Assembly (NCBI GenBank): GCA_910586765.1
Contig: CAJUJJ010000015.1
Coordinates: forward strand, 1 to 49,956
DNA from: an uncultured Clostridia bacterium
GTDB taxonomy: Bacteria > Bacillota > Clostridia > Lachnospirales > Anaerotignaceae
Length of the DNA: 49,956 bases
Direction: 5' to 3'
The notes under the pieces are model-generated. The model worked only from the letters and a program-made list of their open reading frames with translations. It was not told where the DNA came from and ran no database searches. The position numbers and the translations under genes are program-made. Below, piece by piece: positions 46,043 through 49,956 of this stretch; position 1 is the first letter of the stretch, and the number at the start of each line of letters is the position of its first letter.

Positions 46043-46591
46043 ATGAAAAACTATATATTTGGATATGCAAGAGTATCTACAGAATCTCAAAACTTGGACA
46101 GACAGCTTGATGTATTAAAAAAATATGGTGTAGATATCATATTCAATGAAAAAATGACAGGTACAAAAAAAGATAGACCAGAACTATCTAAACTGCTTGA
46201 CCGTATTACAGAAGGAGATACTGTGGTAATTGAGTCCCTATCAAGATTGGGAAGAAGTACAAAAGATTTGATTGAGCTAACAGAGCTGTTTCAGAGTAAA
46301 GGTGTTCATTTGGTATCTTTAAAAGAATCCATAGATACCAGTACATCAACTGGAAAACTGCTGTTTACTCTTATGAGTGCCATTGCTCAATTTGAACGTG
46401 ATACCATAGCAGATAGAACTCGTGAGGGATTAGCTTCTGCAAGAGCTAGAGGGAGAAAAGGTGGAAGACCAAAAGTAAACTCTGATAGTATTAAGAAAGC
46501 TGTCAAACTCTATCGTACACAACAGTACTCCATAAAGGAAATAGAAGAATTAACAGGAGTTAAAAAGTCTACACTTTATAGAAATTTGTAG
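46043..46591 (+). CDS. Resolvase/invertase-type serine recombinase
   Basis: A 182-residue protein with Ser12 in GYARVSTESQNLDRQ, the family patterns EKMTGTKKDRPEL, ESLSRLGRSTKDL, LMSAIAQFERDTIADRTREG, a GRKGGRPK linker and a C-terminal helix-turn-helix (YSIKEIEELTGVKKSTLYR). This is a normal-length small serine recombinase, which resolves multimers or flips DNA. ATG 46043 follows AAGGAG at 46031. The earlier in-frame start at 45956 lies inside the likely res site and was rejected. It probably resolves dimers of the circular form of the element. Confidence 0.93.
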   Translation: MKNYIFGYARVSTESQNLDRQLDVLKKYGVDIIFNEKMTGTKKDRPELSKLLDRITEGDTVVIESLSRLGRSTKDLIELTELFQSKGVHLVSLKESIDTSTSTGKLLFTLMSAIAQFERDTIADRTREGLASARARGRKGGRPKVNSDSIKKAVKLYRTQQYSIKEIEELTGVKKSTLYRNL

Positions 46592-46649
46592 TAAATTTGC
46601 TATTCGAGATTAAATAATGATAAACCATGATGAAGAAAGGATTGATACT

Positions 46650-46982
46650 ATGACAGATTATGTAGAATTATCAAAACAATTAGAGGTGCAAGATGTGAAT
46701 ATAATAACAAAACTGGCTATTTTTCATGAACTATCTTCTTCCATAGGCATTGAAGAAATGAGTATAGAGGAGGTAAATGAGATAGTAGAATACGTACATA
46801 ATATCTATTTAAATAATGATAATACAGATTTTATCTATCCTAAAGTAGCTTATGCAACTTTACGAGTGTGCAACTTTTCTTCTGATAAACTACTTTCTTC
46901 TATTCGAGAAAATAGAAAGAAGTTAGAAGAGCAGATTTTAGATATACTCTATGAAATCAATTTGGGGTGTCTTAATAATTGA
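46650..46982 (+). CDS. Unrecognised 110-aa acidic helical protein
   Basis: An acidic, helical protein (MTDYVELSKQLEVQDVNIIT ... SIEEVNEIVEYVHNI) beginning at ATG 46650 after GAAAGG; an earlier in-frame ATG at 46617 has no site. It lies between the resolvase and the DpnD/PcfM gene. No motif is recognised. It may be an accessory of the replication module. Confidence 0.55.
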   Translation: MTDYVELSKQLEVQDVNIITKLAIFHELSSSIGIEEMSIEEVNEIVEYVHNIYLNNDNTDFIYPKVAYATLRVCNFSSDKLLSSIRENRKKLEEQILDILYEINLGCLNN

Positions 46983-47038
46983 CATCCCTTTTTGTTATCT
47001 TTATCAACCTAAATAGATTATATAAGGAGATAAGTAGC

Positions 47039-47215
47039 ATGACAAAATACAATGTAATGATAACAGAAACACTACAGCTTGTAGTTGAAGTTATAGCAGA
47101 GAATCAAATAGAAGCAGAGGAAATAGTAAAAAACAACTGGAGTAACAGCAAATATATTTTGGATGCTGGTAATTTTACTGGTGTTCAATTTAAAGTTGTT
47201 TCAGACAATATCTAA
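47039..47215 (+). CDS. DpnD/PcfM family protein
   Basis: A 58-residue protein matching the DpnD/PcfM C-terminal domain along its length: strand YNVMITETLQLVVEVIAENQ, helix IEAEEIVKN, then YILDAGNFTGVQFKVV. PcfM is encoded on enterococcal conjugative plasmid pCF10, and the family is common on conjugative elements; its function is unknown. ATG 47039 was chosen because AAGGAG sits 10 bp upstream; the earlier codon at 46979 has no site. Confidence 0.8.
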   Translation: MTKYNVMITETLQLVVEVIAENQIEAEEIVKNNWSNSKYILDAGNFTGVQFKVVSDNI

Positions 47216-47245
47216 CAATCTATTTCTTAAGTAATACAAAAAGAC

Positions 47246-47276
47246 AAAGGGCAATATTACTTGCCCTTTTATATTT
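47246..47276 (+). terminator. Rho-independent terminator
   Basis: AAAGGGCAA at 47246-47254 pairs with TTGCCCTTT at 47261-47269, loop TATTAC, followed by a T-rich tail. It ends the resolvase-DpnD/PcfM transcript. Confidence 0.85.
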
Positions 47277-47350
47277 TCTGAACTAATTTAAAAATAAAAT
47301 AATACCTATATAAATTATTAATTAAAAAAGTATATATACATTATGTGTTA

Positions 47351-47399
47351 TATATGATATGTATAGTATATATTGTATATACTATACATATATCATATA
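47351..47399. repeat. Long AT hairpin (candidate origin or attenuator structure)
   Basis: The arm 47351-47372 pairs with 47376-47399 over 22 positions with one 2-base insertion and a 3-base loop (TTG). The flanks contain more TA-rich palindromic steps. It lies 120 bp before the candidate replication initiator gene. It would extrude easily as a cruciform. Confidence 0.65.
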
Positions 47400-47521
47400 T
47401 AGTATATATTTTACATTATTACATATATGTTATATATTTCATATATAATATCTTATATAGGAAATACGTATATATTAAAAAAATTAATGTAATAACTTAT
47501 ATAATGAAAAGAGGTGTTTCT

Positions 47522-48871
47522 ATGCTTACTTCAATTGGCTATCATACATTTGCAATTTCAATGAATTTAATGCAAGAAGAAGCAGATTTATTATTCAAAG
47601 ATTTCAAAAAATATAGAGATAATACAAATGAAATTTGTATTATAAAAAAAGAATATGATATAGACCCTTCTGCTAGACACTATATCATTGTATATCCTAA
47701 TCAAGAAAAGGGAATTAGTTGGAAATTAAGATTTAGTAATAGAGCTTTTTTTATAAATGGTGAATTCATGACATGTACCATTAAAGCTATAATTAATCCT
47801 AAAATTCTTGTTGGAGAAAAAACTTATATTGTAGCAGCTACTGCAGCATATTTAAAAGAAGTTGAAAAAATTTTTAATCAAGAAGCAGAGAAAATCTCAT
47901 TGCTATTGAGAAAATTTCACTGTTACACTTTAAATAGACTTGATTATTGTATCAATTTTGATGTTTCTGAATTGATACTTGATTATTATCACTATTCTTA
48001 TCCTTCTGAGTTAAAAAAAGAGCTTCCTAAATTTATAATGAAACTGATCAAAAATGCTGATATTCCAGAACATTTTTCAGAGCAATATAAAGATGAGTTT
48101 CAATTCTATCTAAAAAGCAATTCTGTTGTCATTAATTGCTATTGGAAATATGATGATTTAAACAGAAATTTTTCTGAATGTCAAGATTTAGAAAGTTCTC
48201 AGAATATTATTCGTTTTGAGGTACAATATAAATATCCTAAAGTTTTTAAAGAATTAAAAGATATGAAAAGAAGACAAGAACGAATTCGTTCTATTCTAAT
48301 ACAAAAGAGAAAAAAACAAGAACAAGGATATTGTAATTCTCTTGAAAGTTATAAGGATAAAAATTACTCAGAATTAAAACAAACACAGGAGACATGGGAA
48401 ACAATAAAAAATACTCCTGAAAAATCAACACTAATAGAGGATATGTTGTCTGATTATAAATGTATGGAAACAATCCATAATTACTTCTATAAAGTTATAA
48501 AAAAAGGTAATTACTATACATTTGAAGAAGCAAAAAGAATTATAGAAAGAGACGTATCTAAATGGGAAAAAATAGTTAGGTTGACTAACGCATTAAAATT
48601 GATTCATCAATGTGGAGGTATTGCTAAAGTTAAAGATTCTCTTCAAGGGAAAGCATTAGAAGAATTCAGAATGTCATTGAGAGATTTAGCAGCTTTAAGG
48701 ATTAACCCAGTAATCATCCCTAAAGATTGGGGTATTTCATACATTCCTGATTTACTTGGTAATTATTATGATATAAAAGGAGAAGAAGACTATAAGAACA
48801 AACTATCTGAAGGTTATATTGTTGATTGTAAAAAACATAGAAAATCAAAGAAAAAGCATTTGTTAAAGTAA
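47522..48871 (+). CDS. Candidate replication initiator / relaxase-like protein
   Basis: A 449-residue basic protein beginning at ATG 47522 after GAGGTG. The first 200 residues are beta-rich with an LNRLDYCINFDVSEL strand near 146-160, resembling the R-x-D strand of rolling-circle initiators (Rep_trans/MobT and filamentous-phage Rep folds). A strand NIIRFEVQYKYPKV follows near 230, then a long helical C-terminus ending in KKHRKSKKKHLLK. A clear HUH motif is not visible. The AT-rich hairpin upstream and the TcpA-like ATPase in the same element support a replication or nicking role. The start was chosen by its ribosome site rather than the longer frame from 47345. Confidence 0.5.
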   Translation: MLTSIGYHTFAISMNLMQEEADLLFKDFKKYRDNTNEICIIKKEYDIDPSARHYIIVYPNQEKGISWKLRFSNRAFFINGEFMTCTIKAIINPKILVGEKTYIVAATAAYLKEVEKIFNQEAEKISLLLRKFHCYTLNRLDYCINFDVSELILDYYHYSYPSELKKELPKFIMKLIKNADIPEHFSEQYKDEFQFYLKSNSVVINCYWKYDDLNRNFSECQDLESSQNIIRFEVQYKYPKVFKELKDMKRRQERIRSILIQKRKKQEQGYCNSLESYKDKNYSELKQTQETWETIKNTPEKSTLIEDMLSDYKCMETIHNYFYKVIKKGNYYTFEEAKRIIERDVSKWEKIVRLTNALKLIHQCGGIAKVKDSLQGKALEEFRMSLRDLAALRINPVIIPKDWGISYIPDLLGNYYDIKGEEDYKNKLSEGYIVDCKKHRKSKKKHLLK

Positions 48872-48986
48872 ATACTTTTTTAAGTTTTTCAATATTTACT
48901 TATTTTATTGTTATAACATTTTTATAGAAATCTTTTTAGTGATATGATATACTATAAAAAAGATGATAAATCGGAAGGATGATATT

Positions 48987-49793
48987 ATGACAAAACTACA
49001 ATATACATTTAAAACAGATACACTATTTAAGATGTTATTTGTACAATATCCTGAACTTTTAAAAAAATTAGTTGCTGAATTGCTTTCTATACCATTTGAA
49101 AACATAGAACAGTTTATCATACGAAATCCAGAAATGCCTCCAGAAAATCTTGGAGATAAATTTTGCAGACTAGACATCAATATGATAGTAAATGGACAGC
49201 GTATTGATATAGAACTGCAAGTCAGCAACGAGGGAGATTATCCAGAAAGAGTGATGTATTACTGGGCTCGTGAATTTTCATCAGCACTTCTTTCTGGACA
49301 GGGTTATTCCTTGTTACCACGTACTATTATTATTAGCATCATTAATTTTGAATTGTTTGATTATGCAGAATATCATTCTCTTTTTCAGCCACTTGAAGTG
49401 ACACATCACACATTATTGTCAGATAAAATGGGATTTCACTTTTTTGAATTGCCCAAATTACCTGCTGATATCAATAAGAACAATATGCTTTTATTGTGGT
49501 TATCCTTATTTAAAGCAGAAACAGAAGAAGAATTAGAGAAAATAAAAGAAATGGAGGTGCCAGTTATGAGTCAGGCAATCAACGCTTATTATACTATTAC
49601 AGCTTCCTCAGAATTTCGTGAAAAAGAAAGGCTTCGTGCAAAGGCTCGACATGATGAGGCTCAAGCGTTGCACCATGCTAAAATTGAAATAGCTCAAAAA
49701 CTTCTCAAACGAAACAGACCAATTGATGAAATTGTAGAAGATACTGGTTTAACTTATGAAGAAATAAAAAATCTAAAGGAAAATTTAAAATAA
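48987..49793 (+). CDS. Rpn-family PD-(D/E)XK nuclease (recombination-promoting nuclease / putative transposase)
   Basis: The 268-residue protein has the family N-terminus FKTDTLFKMLFVQYPELLKK, then FCRLDINMIVNGQRIDIELQ with the nuclease core (D-x-N ... D-I-E-L-Q) and an Arg/Glu-rich helical C-terminus. Rpn proteins are small DNases linked to recombination and phage defence. ATG 48987 follows GGAAGGA. An in-frame ATG at 49566 with GGAGGTG about 8 bp upstream could start a separate 75-residue C-terminal protein. The gene is followed by a partial duplicate of its own 3' end. Confidence 0.88.
   Translation: MTKLQYTFKTDTLFKMLFVQYPELLKKLVAELLSIPFENIEQFIIRNPEMPPENLGDKFCRLDINMIVNGQRIDIELQVSNEGDYPERVMYYWAREFSSALLSGQGYSLLPRTIIISIINFELFDYAEYHSLFQPLEVTHHTLLSDKMGFHFFELPKLPADINKNNMLLLWLSLFKAETEEELEKIKEMEVPVMSQAINAYYTITASSEFREKERLRAKARHDEAQALHHAKIEIAQKLLKRNRPIDEIVEDTGLTYEEIKNLKENLK
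49566..49793 (+). CDS. Possible intragenic C-terminal Rpn protein (RpnS-like), 75 aa
   Basis: Inside the Rpn gene and in the same frame, the ATG at 49566-49568 is preceded by GGAGGTG, one of the best ribosome sites in the window. It would yield only the helical C-terminal region. In E. coli Rpn genes, internal starts make a short protein (RpnS) that blocks the toxicity of the full-length nuclease. The same arrangement here suggests an intragenic antitoxin. Translation is inferred from the sequence signal. Confidence 0.5.
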   Translation: MSQAINAYYTITASSEFREKERLRAKARHDEAQALHHAKIEIAQKLLKRNRPIDEIVEDTGLTYEEIKNLKENLK

Positions 49794-49794
49794 T

Positions 49795-49956
49795 GAGGAA
49801 GGTAGTTATGAAATAAAAAATAAATCCTTATTATACCATTACAGCTGAATCGGAGCTTCGAGAAAAAGAGTGTCTTTGGGAGAAAACTCGACATGATGAG
49901 ACTCAAGCGTTGCACCATGCTAAAATTGAAATAGCTCAAAAACTTCTCAAACGAAA
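49795..49956 (+). pseudogene. Partial duplicate of the Rpn C-terminal region (continues past the window)
   Basis: From 49795 to the end the sequence aligns with 49554-49714 at an offset of about 242 bp; the last 55 bases (49902-49956) are identical to 49660-49714. The copy retains NPYYTITAESELREKE and RHDETQALHHAKIEI. Its counterpart of the internal ATG is followed at once by a stop (ATG-AAA-TAA), so the copy is broken at its start. It arose by tandem duplication or is the remnant of a second Rpn gene. Confidence 0.8.

Larger units (their letters stand above)
47216..47521. other. AT-rich intergenic region, 306 bp, upstream of the replication initiator
   Basis: It holds a terminator (47246-47276), a long hairpin (47351-47399), alternating TA runs up to about 47450 and the GAGGTG ribosome site of the next gene. 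An open frame from 47345 reads through it but is low-complexity Tyr/Ile sequence and not a real extension of the gene. The composition and location suit an origin region. Confidence 0.5.
19961..49956. mobile_element. Second integrative element inserted in the helicase gene (left end and body; right end not in window)
   Basis: Homology to the helicase stops at base 19960. A large serine recombinase gene lies immediately beyond, pointing toward the junction, as is usual at the end of elements that integrate by this enzyme. The downstream DNA carries an FtsK/TcpA ATPase, a resolvase, DpnD/PcfM and a candidate replication initiator, which are element functions. The missing half of the helicase was looked for in the rest of the window and not found, so the right end should lie beyond 49956. 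Whether all of 20-50 kb is one element is inference. Confidence 0.55.

Noticed and set aside
47345..47521. N-terminal extension of the replication-initiator-like protein
   Set aside because: The extension is Tyr/Ile-only translation of TA repeats and the ribosome site GAGGTG fits ATG 47522.
1..49956. CRISPR arrays, tRNA and rRNA genes
   Set aside because: No regularly spaced repeat series and no tRNA or rRNA signature was seen on either strand.

Overview
The window is AT-rich DNA from a low-GC Gram-positive bacterium (Bacillota, most likely Clostridia). The evidence is strong AGGAGG-type ribosome binding sites, conjugation gene families known from clostridial Tn1549/CTn-type elements, and no housekeeping genes. 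No tRNA or rRNA was seen. Almost everything belongs to mobile DNA, and at least three elements appear to be nested.

Region A (1-1240) holds the 3' end of an unrecognised gene, a small XRE regulator and a SLOG-fold gene. Region B (about 1240-19960) is part of a Tn1549-like integrative conjugative element: VirB4 ATPase, a membrane NlpC/P60 hydrolase, a radical SAM protein, DUF4315 and DUF4366 proteins, topoisomerase III, two small conserved proteins, and a giant adenine-methylase/SNF2 helicase. VirB4 has no conventional start codon and PrgI/TrbL/VirD4 are absent upstream, so a rearrangement junction is likely near 1215-1240. The helicase gene contains an overprinted tnpV gene in the +1 frame. 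It is split by a 2.7 kb group II intron (14806-17525) whose maturase is frameshifted just before YADD, and it is cut off at the GTPI motif at 19960.

Region C (19961 to beyond the window) looks like a second element inserted in that helicase. Its left end carries a large serine recombinase, followed by a small TnpW-like protein, an FtsK/TcpA-type ATPase, a poly-lysine protein and a large orphan gene, all on the minus strand. A Mor-like activator and an XRE repressor with three candidate operator repeats precede a plus-strand cargo island (26.9-34.9 kb). The island encodes small peptides, zinc-ribbon membrane proteins, lipoproteins, a PARG-like macrodomain enzyme, an EcsC-like protein translationally coupled to a patatin phospholipase, and a 34-residue hydrophobic peptide.

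The island is followed by a colinear module (34.9-43.2 kb) resembling the PRTRC system: a helicase, a JAMM/JAB protease, an E1-like ThiF protein, a DUF6094 methylase, and an E2-like PRTRC-B-type protein with unknown small proteins. After this come a Rad52-family annealase, a Rad50/SbcC-like ATPase, a resolvase with a candidate res site, a DpnD/PcfM protein, an AT-rich hairpin and a candidate replication initiator. The window ends with an Rpn-family nuclease that has a strong internal start for a C-terminal protein, followed by a broken partial duplicate of that C-terminal region.

The strongest leads are the ubiquitin-conjugation-like PRTRC module on a Bacillota mobile element, the EcsC-patatin-PARG cargo island, the overprinted tnpV, the intragenic Rpn start, and the nested-element architecture. 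Family assignments come from recognising motifs by eye; no database search was run.
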